From: Orychophragmus violaceus
Lineage: Eukaryota; Streptophyta; Magnoliopsida; Brassicales; Brassicaceae
DNA: 64,000 bases
NCBI GenBank assembly: GCA_030180135.1
Contig: CM058240.1
Location: forward strand, 72,659,581-72,723,580
Reading direction: 5' to 3'
Part shown: positions 24,647 through 34,330 of the stretch, in pieces
Layout of the letters: each line of letters begins with the position of its first letter
How positions within the stretch are numbered: position 1 is the first letter of the stretch
Translations under genes and position numbers: made by a program
The notes under the pieces: model-generated
Database searches by the model: none
What the model was told of the DNA's origin: nothing
The model's input: the letters and a program-made list of their open reading frames with translations, nothing else

Positions 24647-24942
24647 CATTATATTCTATTGAGGGTAACTGATGTTATTGAATATAATGCGTGATTAATC
24701 ATATTAATTTTAATGCGAGATTAATCATATTGAACATATTAACTAAAATCCTTTTATCTTAATTTTCAGTTATGACTAGCACAAACAATCAAAACACTTT
24801 CTCGATCCGGTCTGTCCTTGAGATGGACAAGCTGAACGGATCAAATTTCTTGACTTGGTCGCGGAACCTGAGGCTAGTCCTCAGACAGGAGAGAAAGGAC
24901 TATGTCCTTGAGAGAGCTCTCCCCGTAAGGATCGGGTCCAAT
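24647..24942 (+). repeat. Direct repeat, copy 2 (leader plus gag start)
   Basis: Second copy of 22989-23284. At 24943 it meets the normally oriented leader of the element (agattaaagtgggccactgg), which resembles leaders near 1900 and 31930 in the other two copia elements. This junction marks the edge of the inversion. Confidence 0.88.
24772..24942 (+). pseudogene. Duplicated gag start, inverted orientation
   Basis: The first 57 codons of the frame at 23114 are repeated here (identical MTSTNNQNTFSIRSVLEMD start). Homology ends at 24942, and the frame runs into unrelated leader sequence with a stop at 24975. It is the coding part of a direct repeat that also includes 125 bp of leader. Confidence 0.85.
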
Positions 24943-25370
24943 AGTTATATGATTCCAAGATCCACATATAACTAAGATTAAAGTGGGCCACTGGCCGTCA
25001 CCCAACCTTAGCTTATATCGGTAAGCCCTGTATCGGCTAATTATATCCGTGATATAACTCTTGGTTGTGAATCTGGGCCCGAGGCCCAATCCACTCTGAT
25101 GTCTCAAGGCCCGGGACTCCCGATGGCCTAGTCAAGAAAACCAGACTATACAGTCATGTAATCATTAATGTCTGGGACTCCCAATGACATTTATGAATCA
25201 CAAACTGTCTTACCCACGCAAAAACAGACATCCTCACACTGTAAGGCCATGAATGCAATTGAATGGGCTTTGACAGCTGACATAGCCTGGACAAGACATC
25301 CAACGCTTGATATTGTTTGAGGTTCGTAGGTTTATTAAAATTCATTCCCAAAATAGAAGATTACTATTTC

Positions 25371-25545
25371 GGGAAACTTTCTATTTTTGGAAACCTACTA
25401 TTTTTGGAAACTTTCTAAAATTGGAAACTTTCTAAAACCGGAAACTTTCTAACTTTAGAAATTTCTTAAAATCCAAAACCCGCAAATTCAGAAACTTCTA
25501 TTTTAAGAAACTTTCTAATTTCAAAATTTCGGAAACTTTAATTTA
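25371..25545. repeat. GGAAACTTTCTA-type short repeats in leader of nested element
   Basis: The words gaaactttct, ggaaacc and ggaaactttcta recur about every 15-25 bp (for example ggaaactttctaaaattgga, then ggaaactttctaaaaccgga). Copies vary towards the right end. It is a degenerate tandem array in the nested element's leader; the other copia leaders lack it. Confidence 0.7.
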
Positions 25546-26019
25546 AAAACGACTTTATATCTTTATAAAATAGATTTTAAATTAATCTGAAGAAAGACTC
25601 AATTAACTGGCCCAATTGTTTTAACTTCTTGGCCCGAGGCCCAAGAATTGGTCCATGTCCAAGATATGACCCAATTGTCCAATTAATTGACATAACCGGT
25701 CTGGTTCATTAAAACTGGTCTAACCAAGTTTTAATTACTACGATGACCACAATTGTCAACCGGTTATTTACTAAACCGGAATTTCTCAATTTATTTGGTC
25801 CAACCAAATCAAATTAGAAATTCCTGGTTTAGGCACTAAATCCAATATTTCTTTCGACATTGGATTTCTTATCCTGGTTTAACCAGATTTAATAAAATTA
25901 TTAAAATCTGTTTATTAAACCAGAACGATGATTTTAATCAAGTTTTAAACCGAACCACCTAACCGAAATCGAACCGGCCCAATTTCACCCAAAACCCTAA
26001 CCGGTCGAGCAAGAGCCGT

Positions 26020-26400
26020 CCAGCCGCAAGCCGCATGCTCGATCCGAGATCGAGATGCTCGGATTGCCGGACGGGACGCTTGCGAGTGATCGGGACGGTC
26101 GGACGAGCTCGGGTCAGGCGGGACGATCGTGGGACGATGGCGGGACGATCGCGACGCGGGTGAGAGCTGGACAACGCACGGCTCTCGGTCACGCTCGGGA
26201 CGGCATGACGCAACGCGATCCAAATGATCGATCCGCGATCGACGTATGCGATCGGCTCGTCATGCATACCGCGATCGTCTCGTCCAACTTACAGCCGAGC
26301 GATCCAACCGGACGACTCAGTCCATGCGATCCTTGCGGATCCATGCGACGTTCGCACTTCGGTTGATCGAACCGGCCGATCGCATACACACGAGTCATAT
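26020..26400. repeat. GC-rich CGATC-repeat island in leader of nested element
   Basis: About 380 bp are rich in G and C within AT-rich surroundings, with many cgatc and gggacgatcg words (three tandem gggacgat units near 26120-26150). It yields several overlapping open frames of 66-103 codons on both strands, an effect of low stop-codon density rather than genes. Confidence 0.7.
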
Positions 26401-26547
26401 AGCTCGGTTTTGCGATCCAATTAATGTGTTTAGATTTTAATTCTGATTCTTAAGTGTTTTTCTTATCAGTAATGGATTCAAAACACTTCTAAACAGATTA
26501 AACAACCTAAACATGAATCTAAAACAAGAAATCCTAAGAACCAATGG

Positions 26548-26559
26548 CTCTGATACCAC
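26548..26559 (-). other. Primer-binding site of nested copia element
   Basis: The plus-strand word gctctgatacca is complementary on the element strand to the 3' end of initiator tRNA-Met. It directly precedes the LTR at 26560. Confidence 0.88.
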
Positions 26560-27183
26560 TGTTGGATAGTTCAGTTGATTAATCCTGATTCAGTTCATCA
26601 GATTAATAGTCCTAAACATGGATCTAGGTTCTCTTGTAATAGAAACATTATGATCTCACCTTTTACCTGTTTGTTGCAGCGGAAGGATTAGAACAGGTCA
26701 GAGATCAGATAGATGCACCGAGGGATGAATCCTCCAAAGGTTCACACACGCTTCACAAGGAAATGGCTGCTAGACCACGAGGAAGAGAGGCGCAGAGAGA
26801 GAGGAGAATCGCGGCTGGGTATTAGGGTTAGGGAGAAGAGACTTGGCTATTAGTCATTAAAAGCCTTCTCTTTCCCTTTTGGGCTTTTGGGCCCAATCTG
26901 ATTAAATCCCATTTAATCAGACCCATTAATCTCTCTCTTAGTACGACAAATGCCTAGCACTTTTGTCGTACTTCTGCTAAGCCGTTCCAACACATTTTCC
27001 TGTTAGCTTAGGCGTGTGACCCATATGGGATCATATAATAAAGGCAATAAGTCCAAGACTTATAGATCATGAGCGGACTCTAGCAAGCCATCATGATCCC
27101 CAGTATTATATGACTTATGTCTGATCTCGACATACTCTTACTTTCTAGAGACAGTACCGAGATTACTGGACAAAATTCCAACA
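26560..27183 (-). repeat. 5' LTR of nested copia element
   Basis: 624 bp, essentially identical to 18464-19087, placed directly after the primer-binding site gctctgatacca (26548-26559). Confidence 0.95.
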
Positions 27184-27826
27184 ATTCTCTCAGTATTCAA
27201 TCTTCGATAGGCCCTGAGATATTTATCTCCCGTTTTTCAGGAGGGACAAATTCCATCTTGTTCCATCCCTGTTTCAACGCACACTTCATGATAAACTTGA
27301 ACAGTGTCGTTATAGCCGCCAGTTACGGATCGACGTTTGACAAGGTCAAAATGTACCAATTCATATGCAAGAACGCATGATGAACTCAGGTCTTAGGACT
27401 ATACTCTATAGTCGTAATGAGAACCTCTTATGACACAGATATTACTATCTTGTAGACTTCTCATTAGCGGGTAATGTCCGATCATATGTTCATCAACATA
27501 TATCTATGTGACTGACTGTGATAATCATATCATTGGCTCCATGAAACTTAGCCAACAGTCACCTCACAATCTAGTCTCTAACGGTTGTCAGTGTCCCAAT
27601 TCTACAACCTTGACTAGGGACAAAATAATTTATTAACTTATAGGGTTTCATGATCAAGTTCTCAACTTGATGACCTATAATATGTCATAAACTTATTTCG
27701 GGACCATTATTTAGATCACAATAAATAATGCTGAAATCAAATTTCATTAAACACTTTTAAAAGAATGTTTACAAGGGCGTCTTATTATAACAAAAACAAA
27801 ATCCAAAACTCCCACTAGAATCAAGA

Positions 27827-28192
27827 TTACATCTTAAGATCTCTAATGCCTACAGCAGTCGTATGACTCTCATGCTTAGGCCTTGGGAGTGACTTGGTTA
27901 GAGGATCAGCGACATTCTCGTTTGTCGGAACTCGGCTGATCTTCACATCACCTCTATTGACAATATCACGAATCAGATGATATTTCCTCTCAACGTGTTT
28001 GGACTTCTGGTGTGACCTAGGTTCTTTCGCCTGAGCAATGGCTCCATTGTTATCGCAGAACAAAGCCACTGGCTCCAAGATACTAGGAACCACACCAAGT
28101 TCAGTCATGAACTTCTTGATCCAAACAGCTTCCTTTGCCGCTTCTGAAGCAGCAACATATTCAGCTTCCGTTGTGGAGTCAGCTACGGTATT
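27827..28192 (-). pseudogene. RNase H C-terminal tail of outer copia polyprotein
   Basis: The frame of 28193-31792 continues after the amber stop with NTVADSTTEAEYVAASEAAK, then MTELGVVPSILEPVALFCDN, NGAIAQAKEP, HVERKYHLIRDIV and NVADPLTKSLPRPKHESH, the standard end of copia RNase H. It stops near 27827. It would be made only by read-through. Confidence 0.85.
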
Positions 28193-31100
28193 CTACTTAG
28201 AGCTCTTCCAGCTCACCGCACCGCCATTTAGACAGAAGACATATCCAGACTGTGATCGGAAATCGTCTCTGTCCGTCTGAAAACTCGCATCGGTGAATCC
28301 ATTCACCACAAGTTCATCACTATCTCCATACACAAGGAACTTATCCTTAGTATGTCTCAAATACTTGAGAATATTCTTGACAGCTGTCCATTGAGCTTCA
28401 CCTGGATCAGATTGGTATCTACTCGTCATGCTTAACGCGTAAGCTATATCTGGACGAGTGCAGAGCATGGCATACATAGTAGATCCTATTGCAGAGGCAT
28501 AAGGAATCCTATTCATGCGTTCTCGCTCAGCAGGTGTCGCCGGACAATTCTTCTTGCAGAGACTCTTGCCATGAGACATTGGTATGAAGCCCTTCTTGGA
28601 ATCGTGCATCCTGAATCTGTGCAACACCTTATCAATATAAGTGTCTTGACACAATCCAATCAGCCTGTTAGTTCTATCTCTGTAGATTCTGATTCCAAGA
28701 ATGTATGCGGCTTCTCCCATGTCTTTCATGGAAAAACAACTTCCTAGCCAAGTCTTAATAGACTGAAGCAACGGAACGTCATTACCGAGGAGGAGTATGT
28801 CATCGACATACAGTACAAGAAATGCAATTTTGCTCCCACTTTTCTTCTTGTATACACATGATTCTTCTTCGTTCTTGATGAAACCGAATTTTTTTACTGC
28901 TTCATCAAAACGAAGATTCCAACTCCGTGATGCTTGCTTCAACCCATAAATGGATTTATGAAGCTTGCATACTTTCTTAGCGTTCTTAGGATCGACAAAA
29001 CCTTCAGGTTGTGTCATGTACACATCCTCTTCCAGAATGCCATTCAGGAATGCGGTTTTGACATCCATTTGCCAAATCTCATAGTCATAATGAGCAGCAA
29101 TTTCTAAAAGAATCCGAATAGATTTAAGCATAGCGACTGGGGAATAGGTTTCATCATAGTCAATACCATGAATTTGTTTGAAACCTTTAGCCACCAACCT
29201 TGCTTTGTAAATCTGTACATTGCCATCCACGTCAATCTTCTTCTTGAAGATCCATTTACACTCAATGGCTTTTACACCATTAGGTAAATCGACCAAGGAC
29301 CATACTTGGTTTTCTGACATGGATGTCATTTCGGATTTAGAGGCTCCAAGCCACTTTTCGGAGTCTGGGCCCATCATTGCTTTCGCAAAGGTCGCTGGTT
29401 CGTCACCTTCAATGATCATCAGATCATTTGAATTGGTTACGAGAAATCCATAGTATCTCTCGGGTTCGTGACGGATCCTTCCGGATCTGCGAACTTCAGG
29501 CTCCACAGGCGCCGGTTCCACAGAACTTTGTGGTTCCAACTGCTGCTCCTCCTCAGCAGGTTGAGCAGTATCTTGTGCATCTAGAATTTCTTCAAGATGT
29601 ACTTTACTCCCACTGTTTTTCTTAGAGAGAAACTCCCTCTCAAGAAAAGAACAGTCCCGAGCAACAAATACTTTGTTCTCAGATTGGTTGTAAAAGTAGT
29701 ATGCCTTGGTTTCCCTAGGATAACCAACGAAGTAGCATTTATCTGATTTGGGTGCAAGCTTGTCGGAGATTAAACGTTTGACATAAGCCTCGCAACCCCA
29801 AATCCTTAGGAAAGACAGACTAGGAACGTTCCCAGTCCACAGTTCATGTGGTGTCTTTTCTACTGATTTAGATGGCACTCTATTCAGTGTAAACGCAGAC
29901 GTTTCTAGAGCATATCCCCAAAAGGATAGTGGAAGATTAGAATGACTCATCATAGACCGGACCATATCCAATAAAGTTCGATTTCTCCTCTCTGACACTC
30001 CATTCCATTGGGGTGTACCAGGAGGAGTGAGTTGTGAAACGATTCCACACTCGCTCAGATAGTCGCTGAATTCTTGGCTCAAGTATTCTCCTCCGCGATC
30101 CGATCGCAGAATCTTAATACTCTTGCCAAGTTGATTCTGTACTTCATTCTTGAATTCCTTGAATCTATCAAAGGATTCTGACTTGTGTCTCATCAAATAG
30201 ACATAGCCATACCTACTGAAGTCATCAGTAAAGGTAATGAAGTACTTAAAGTTTCCTCTGGCAGCAATACTCATTGGTCCACATACATCAGTATGAACAA
30301 GGCCCAATAAATCACTGGCCCTTTCATTTGGTTTGTTGAAAGGGGCTCTAGCCATTTTGCCCACTAAACAAGACTCGCATTTCTCACATGATTCAAAATC
30401 AAATGAGCCCAGAAGCCCATTTCGATGGAGCCTATGGATGCGTTTCTCATTGATATGGCCCAAACGACAATGCCATAAGAAAGTCGGGTTTTCGTCATTG
30501 GACTTAAACCTCTTTGTATTTATGTTAAAGACAGGCATTTCTTGGTTTAATATATATAACCCATTATCTAATGGGGCGCTACCATAATAATTACCATCAC
30601 GATTAAAAGAACAAACTTTATTCTTAACAGCAAAATCAAAACCTTCCAAATCCAAAACGGAAACTGAAATTATGTTTCTGCTAATCGCAGGTACATAGTA
30701 GCAATTATTCAAAATTAAAACCATGCCCGAAGGTAAAGACAACTCGTAGGTGCCTACGGCCAGTGCAGCAACCTTAGCTCCATTCCCGACTCGTAGCTCT
30801 ACTTGTCCTTTCTTCAGCGTCATACTGTTTCTTAGTGCCTGCACATCAGTACAAATATGAGCACCGCAGCCGGTATCCAATACCCACGAAGTAGGACTAG
30901 AAGACATAACATTAAGTTCGATAACATAAATACCTGAGTCAGACGCATCATACGTCTTCTTCAGCTTCTTGTAATCTTCCATGAACTTCTTGCAGTCTTT
31001 CTTCCAATGCCCCAACTGCTTGCAGTAGTTGCACTTATCCTCAGGAGAAGGCCCGGATTTGGGCTTCGGCTTGGGCTTGTCCTGACTTTCAGCCTGGACA

Positions 31101-31792
31101 ACCTGGGCCTTACCCTTACCCTTCTTAGGTTTCTTAAACCTTTTACTCCCTTGTACCATCAGGACATTGGGAGTAGCCTTCTTGAGATTCGGTTCTGCTG
31201 TCTTCAGCATACCGTGCAACTCAGTCAATGTCTTAGTCATGTTTTGCATATTGTAGTTCATGATGAACTGATCAAAACACGACGGCAATGACTGCAGAAT
31301 CATGTCAGTGGCCAGCTCCTGGCTAATGGCACAGTCCAGTTTCCCCAGGTTATCAATGTAACCCATCATTTTAAGGACATGAGGACTTACTGGACTGTCC
31401 TTAGCCAGCTTGCAATCCATGAGAGATTTAACCGTCTGGTATCTCTCTGTGCGAGCTTGCTCCTGAAACAAAGCTTTCAGGCTGTTAATCATCTCAATGG
31501 GTGACAACACGTTCTCATATTGCTTCTGCAGCTCAGAGTTCATAGTCACCAGCATTAGACAATTAACATCTTTGACATCCGCTGAATGCTTATCCCAAGC
31601 ATTCTTTTCTGTCTGCGGAGCATTGGAACGTGGCCTCTCGGTGAGAACTCTTTCAAGGACATATTCCTTGTTCTCTTGCCTGAGAACTATTCTCAGGTTC
31701 CGATACCATTCCAAGAAATTAGATCCATTTAACTTGTCCTTCTCAAGGACGGATCTTAGTGAGAAAGTGTTGATGTGATTTGAGACAGACAT
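28193..31792 (-). CDS. Copia gag-pol polyprotein (outer element), premature amber stop
   Basis: A single 1199-residue frame holds all copia domains in order: gag (UBN2 type, about 1-230), CCHC knuckle (CNYCKQLGHWKKDC, about 255-270), aspartic protease (WVLDTGCGAHIC, about 305), GAG-pre-integrase (HCRLGHINEKRI), integrase with D-D-E context (HTDVCGP; RSDRGGEYLS; NGVSERRNRTLLD), reverse transcriptase with YVDDILLLG, and the start of RNase H (FTDASFQTDRDDFRSQSGY). The frame ends GGAVSWKSSK at a TAG (28193-28195), where relatives continue. Matching sequence resumes in the same frame after the stop and runs to about 27827. Only the RNase H C-terminal part is lost, so most enzymes could be made. 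It is the most complete polyprotein of its family here. Confidence 0.93.
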   Translation of the reverse strand: MSVSNHINTFSLRSVLEKDKLNGSNFLEWYRNLRIVLRQENKEYVLERVLTERPRSNAPQTEKNAWDKHSADVKDVNCLMLVTMNSELQKQYENVLSPIEMINSLKALFQEQARTERYQTVKSLMDCKLAKDSPVSPHVLKMMGYIDNLGKLDCAISQELATDMILQSLPSCFDQFIMNYNMQNMTKTLTELHGMLKTAEPNLKKATPNVLMVQGSKRFKKPKKGKGKAQVVQAESQDKPKPKPKSGPSPEDKCNYCKQLGHWKKDCKKFMEDYKKLKKTYDASDSGIYVIELNVMSSSPTSWVLDTGCGAHICTDVQALRNSMTLKKGQVELRVGNGAKVAALAVGTYELSLPSGMVLILNNCYYVPAISRNIISVSVLDLEGFDFAVKNKVCSFNRDGNYYGSAPLDNGLYILNQEMPVFNINTKRFKSNDENPTFLWHCRLGHINEKRIHRLHRNGLLGSFDFESCEKCESCLVGKMARAPFNKPNERASDLLGLVHTDVCGPMSIAARGNFKYFITFTDDFSRYGYVYLMRHKSESFDRFKEFKNEVQNQLGKSIKILRSDRGGEYLSQEFSDYLSECGIVSQLTPPGTPQWNGVSERRNRTLLDMVRSMMSHSNLPLSFWGYALETSAFTLNRVPSKSVEKTPHELWTGNVPSLSFLRIWGCEAYVKRLISDKLAPKSDKCYFVGYPRETKAYYFYNQSENKVFVARDCSFLEREFLSKKNSGSKVHLEEILDAQDTAQPAEEEQQLEPQSSVEPAPVEPEVRRSGRIRHEPERYYGFLVTNSNDLMIIEGDEPATFAKAMMGPDSEKWLGASKSEMTSMSENQVWSLVDLPNGVKAIECKWIFKKKIDVDGNVQIYKARLVAKGFKQIHGIDYDETYSPVAMLKSIRILLEIAAHYDYEIWQMDVKTAFLNGILEEDVYMTQPEGFVDPKNAKKVCKLHKSIYGLKQASRSWNLRFDEAVKKFGFIKNEEESCVYKKKSGSKIAFLVLYVDDILLLGNDVPLLQSIKTWLGSCFSMKDMGEAAYILGIRIYRDRTNRLIGLCQDTYIDKVLHRFRMHDSKKGFIPMSHGKSLCKKNCPATPAERERMNRIPYASAIGSTMYAMLCTRPDIAYALSMTSRYQSDPGEAQWTAVKNILKYLRHTKDKFLVYGDSDELVVNGFTDASFQTDRDDFRSQSGYVFCLNGGAVSWKSSK

Positions 31793-32438
31793 AGCTGTAA
31801 TTCAAAAAGAGGTATATTTTAGTTATAAAGCACAAGAAATGAGAATTCTTATCTAATAAGAAAACTCGCATTGTATTCAAACTATGTTTCCTCATATGAA
31901 TACAATGCGCCAAGATCCTCAGATTACTAAAATTCGAGTGGGCGACTCGCCGTTACTCAAGCTTTAGTTATCTAGGTAAGCAAATCATTGCTAATTGTAC
32001 TCAGTACAACTCTTGGTCGTGAATAAGACAAACTATGTCCAATCCACTCTGATGTCTCTGGGCCCAGAACTTCTGACAGCCCAGTCAAGTATAACCAATC
32101 TTTTATATGTCTTGTGATCACTGACAGTTGCACTGCAAGTCTGTCATTGACCACCTGCCTTACCCATGTTGCAGTGGATATCAAGGACTCCGAGATATCC
32201 AACAAACGACACGAGTCTTGACAGTAGACAAGATCGGGCAAGACATCAAGATCACTTGATATTTAGTTGAGGAAAGGAACTAATCTTATCTTGATTTATA
32301 TTCAATATATATCTAAGAAATTATAAATTTTAATCAAAACATTCAGTTTTATTAAGTTTAGATTCATCTAAAACTTTTAGGATTAGATTATTCTGGTTCA
32401 TGCAAATTTATGGTCAAACCAACAAGTCTGCGGACGTT

Positions 32439-32979
32439 GTGTCGATCGACGCCAACCATTGGCATCGATCGATGCAACAGGATTTAAACCGATCTTCGAT
32501 AACCGGTCAAACCGGATTGAATTTACTCAACCGATTCAATTCAATTGAACCAGTTCGGTTTAATGGTCCATGTCGATCGTCACACACTGTGTGTCGATCG
32601 ATATGACCAAACCAGAATCAATTTGGCTAATAAAATTAACCGAGCTAGATAACCAGTTCAATCCAATTGAACCGATCTATCTAATCGTATTGCCTGTGTC
32701 GACCGACACACCCAGTGTATCGATCGACGCAGCACGATTACGGGTACTCGATCTCAGATCGAAACCCTAAAATTATTTGCGGATTTTCGCTTTGTATCGA
32801 CCGACACACGCTTTGTGTCGATCGATACTGTGCGATAAACCCTAAATTTTATTCGCGAGTTTTCGCTCTGTGTCGACCGACACACGCTTTGTGTCGATCG
32901 ACACCCTGCGACAAACCCTAAAATTTTATATTTTGCGCCGCGGCGTGTCGACCGACACACGCTTTGTGTCGATCGACAC
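32439..32979. repeat. Palindrome-pair array in leader of outer copia element
   Basis: Six pairs of GTGTCGAYCGACAC-type sites lie between primer-binding site and gag, at roughly 32439, 32571, 32698, 32797, 32870 and 32945. In the last three the unit is almost the same each time (gaccgacacacgctttgtgt core), separated by sequence ending 'cgataaaccctaaa' or similar. The units look tandemly amplified with a spacing of about 75 bp. Confidence 0.82.
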
Positions 32980-33127
32980 AGTGCGATTTCAGCAATACCA
33001 TCGTTTTCAACAGAGACAAAAATCCGAGATTTAATCAATGAAAAACGATTTCAACAGGCAATATACAGATCAACAACATCAAGTTTCGATTTTATATTAC
33101 CAGTTTCAATAGCTAAACCCTAAGCAA

Positions 33128-33139
33128 GCTCTGATACCA
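33128..33139 (-). other. Primer-binding site of outer copia element
   Basis: The plus strand reads gctctgatacca, complementary on the element strand to the initiator tRNA-Met 3' end. It sits one base from the 5' LTR, as in elements 1 and nested. Confidence 0.88.
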
Positions 33140-33140
33140 C

Positions 33141-33776
33141 TGTTGGATCCCTATGGATCTAGGGTTTGTTATATTGAAATTTAGAACCAACCTCGTTCTT
33201 ACCTTTGGCAGCGGAAGAAGATGGTGAACGAGATCAGTGGAGCAACGCAACGCTTTGCCTCTACCAGATACACACGCACGCTCGCTGGAAACGGGATGCT
33301 AGTGCCGGATCAATGGGGATCGATGGTGTCTGGTGTGTCAAGTGTTTCTGTCAAGAAAACTGGACGGCTCTATTGTTTAGGTCGAAACTAATCAGCTTTT
33401 ATTCGACCTAAACGTGCTTAACGGGCCAGACTCAATTAAGCCATAACCCGAAAAGCATGTTCGGAAAATCCGAACTGTGTCGACCGACACACAAGTTGTC
33501 GATCGACACAACACCATTATATCGATTCTTATGTGTATTTCAATACACATAATATGATCATTGCCACAATGATCATTCCCATGTCGTAGCTTCCAGTTCG
33601 CTTAGGTGTGTGACCCTATAGGATCATACAATACTGGCAGTAAGTCCACGACCTACAGAATGCAAGAGGCTTCTAGCAAAGCATTGCAAACGCCCAGTAT
33701 TATACGAATGTCTGATCTCGACACACAACTATCACAGGAGTGAGTACAAGTGTGATTTCAGGACACTATCCCAACA
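33141..33776 (-). repeat. 5' LTR of outer copia element
   Basis: 636 bp running tgttggatcc...tatcccaaca, one base from the primer-binding site. It differs from the left copy by a few substitutions and by loss of 2 bp inside the second palindrome (near 33496). The open frame repeated in both LTRs (17707-17913 and 33205-33411) is a by-product of this duplication and not a gene. Confidence 0.95.
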
Positions 33777-33781
33777 CCTTC

Positions 33782-34330
33782 TTCTCTCTGAGCGATCATT
33801 TCTTCGAGAATATTGTTATTTTGTCTGAGAATCTACTTATCAGATTTGAATAAAGGATGCTCTTACTTGAAAATCCAAAATCATCCACCAATTTCTCAAG
33901 CTCATTTATCTTATCTCTAACCCCATTTCTGGCATACAAATAGACAAGAAACCTGAAGCTAGACTTGTCAGACTTCACATTCAAAACAACCATAAACTCG
34001 ATCATGTTATCAGCCAAAGATTCCATCGATTCTCCATACCTTTGATAGTATTCGTGTTTCGTTAATCTATCTCCATGAATGCAGTTTTCCTGTAATCCTC
34101 AAATTTTTTCTTCAAGTATTTGTGGAGAAGATCAGCGTATTCTTTCCTTTAAACCAGCCCCTACAGCAGTAACGTTAAACACAACCAAAGTTGTCTGAAC
34201 TGCTTCTTCCTGTTCTCCCTTCAATGCACCTTCTTCAGGAGCTTTTGCTTGGCCAACGACAGCTATATAGAATTCTATAAAAAATCATATGCTCTTCGAC
34301 ACTTAAATTCTTCCACTATGTCCAACTAAA
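33782..34330 (-). pseudogene. Unrecognised broken gene fragment beside outer copia
   Basis: On the minus strand one frame reads AVVGQAKAPEEGALKGEQEE and then AVQTTLVVFNVTAVGAG (about 34260-34150), and another (33796-34026) reads MESLADNMIEFMVVLNVKSD and LVYLYARNGVRDKINELEKL. The second has a helical pattern a little like pentatricopeptide repeats. Frames are shifted between the pieces. I cannot name the family. The outer copia lies directly to the left. Confidence 0.35.

Larger units (their letters stand above)
18464..27183 (-). mobile_element. Nested Ty1/copia retrotransposon with internal palindrome
   Basis: Two 624-bp LTRs (18464-19087, 26560-27183) enclose 7.5 kb. The target duplication attct is perfect (18459-18463 and 27184-27188) and lies in the 3' region of the outer element. 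The primer-binding site (26548-26559) abuts the right LTR, so the element reads on the minus strand. Its pol (19088-21931) is full of frameshifts and deletions. Its gag region is rearranged: inverted repeat arms at 21932-22990 and 23568-24626, and a second leader plus gag start at 24647-24942, both against the normal direction. The normal leader resumes at 24943. The LTRs show one difference by eye, so insertion is younger than the outer element. Confidence 0.92.
17643..33776 (-). mobile_element. Ty1/copia retrotransposon (outer, carries a nested copia)
   Basis: Paired LTRs at 17643-18280 and 33141-33776 enclose 14.9 kb. The direct repeat ccttc flanks the element (17638-17642 and 33777-33781), a perfect 5-bp target duplication. 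The element reads on the minus strand: 5' LTR at the right, primer-binding site 33128-33139, leader with palindrome array, one gag-pol frame 28193-31792, RNase H tail 27827-28192, polypurine tract beside 18281, 3' LTR at the left. A second copia element (18464-27183) lies in its 3' region. Without it the element would be about 7.4 kb. The LTRs differ at about three substitutions and one 2-bp indel by eye, so the insertion is fairly recent. Confidence 0.93.

Noticed and set aside
25945..26440. Cluster of overlapping open frames of 64-103 codons on both strands
   Set aside because: They arise because a GC-rich CGATC repeat has few stop codons; none shows a domain, and the region is a retrotransposon leader.
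32439..32979. Regularly repeated palindromic units considered as a CRISPR-like array
   Set aside because: This is a plant retrotransposon leader, spacers are related to each other, and there are no cas genes.
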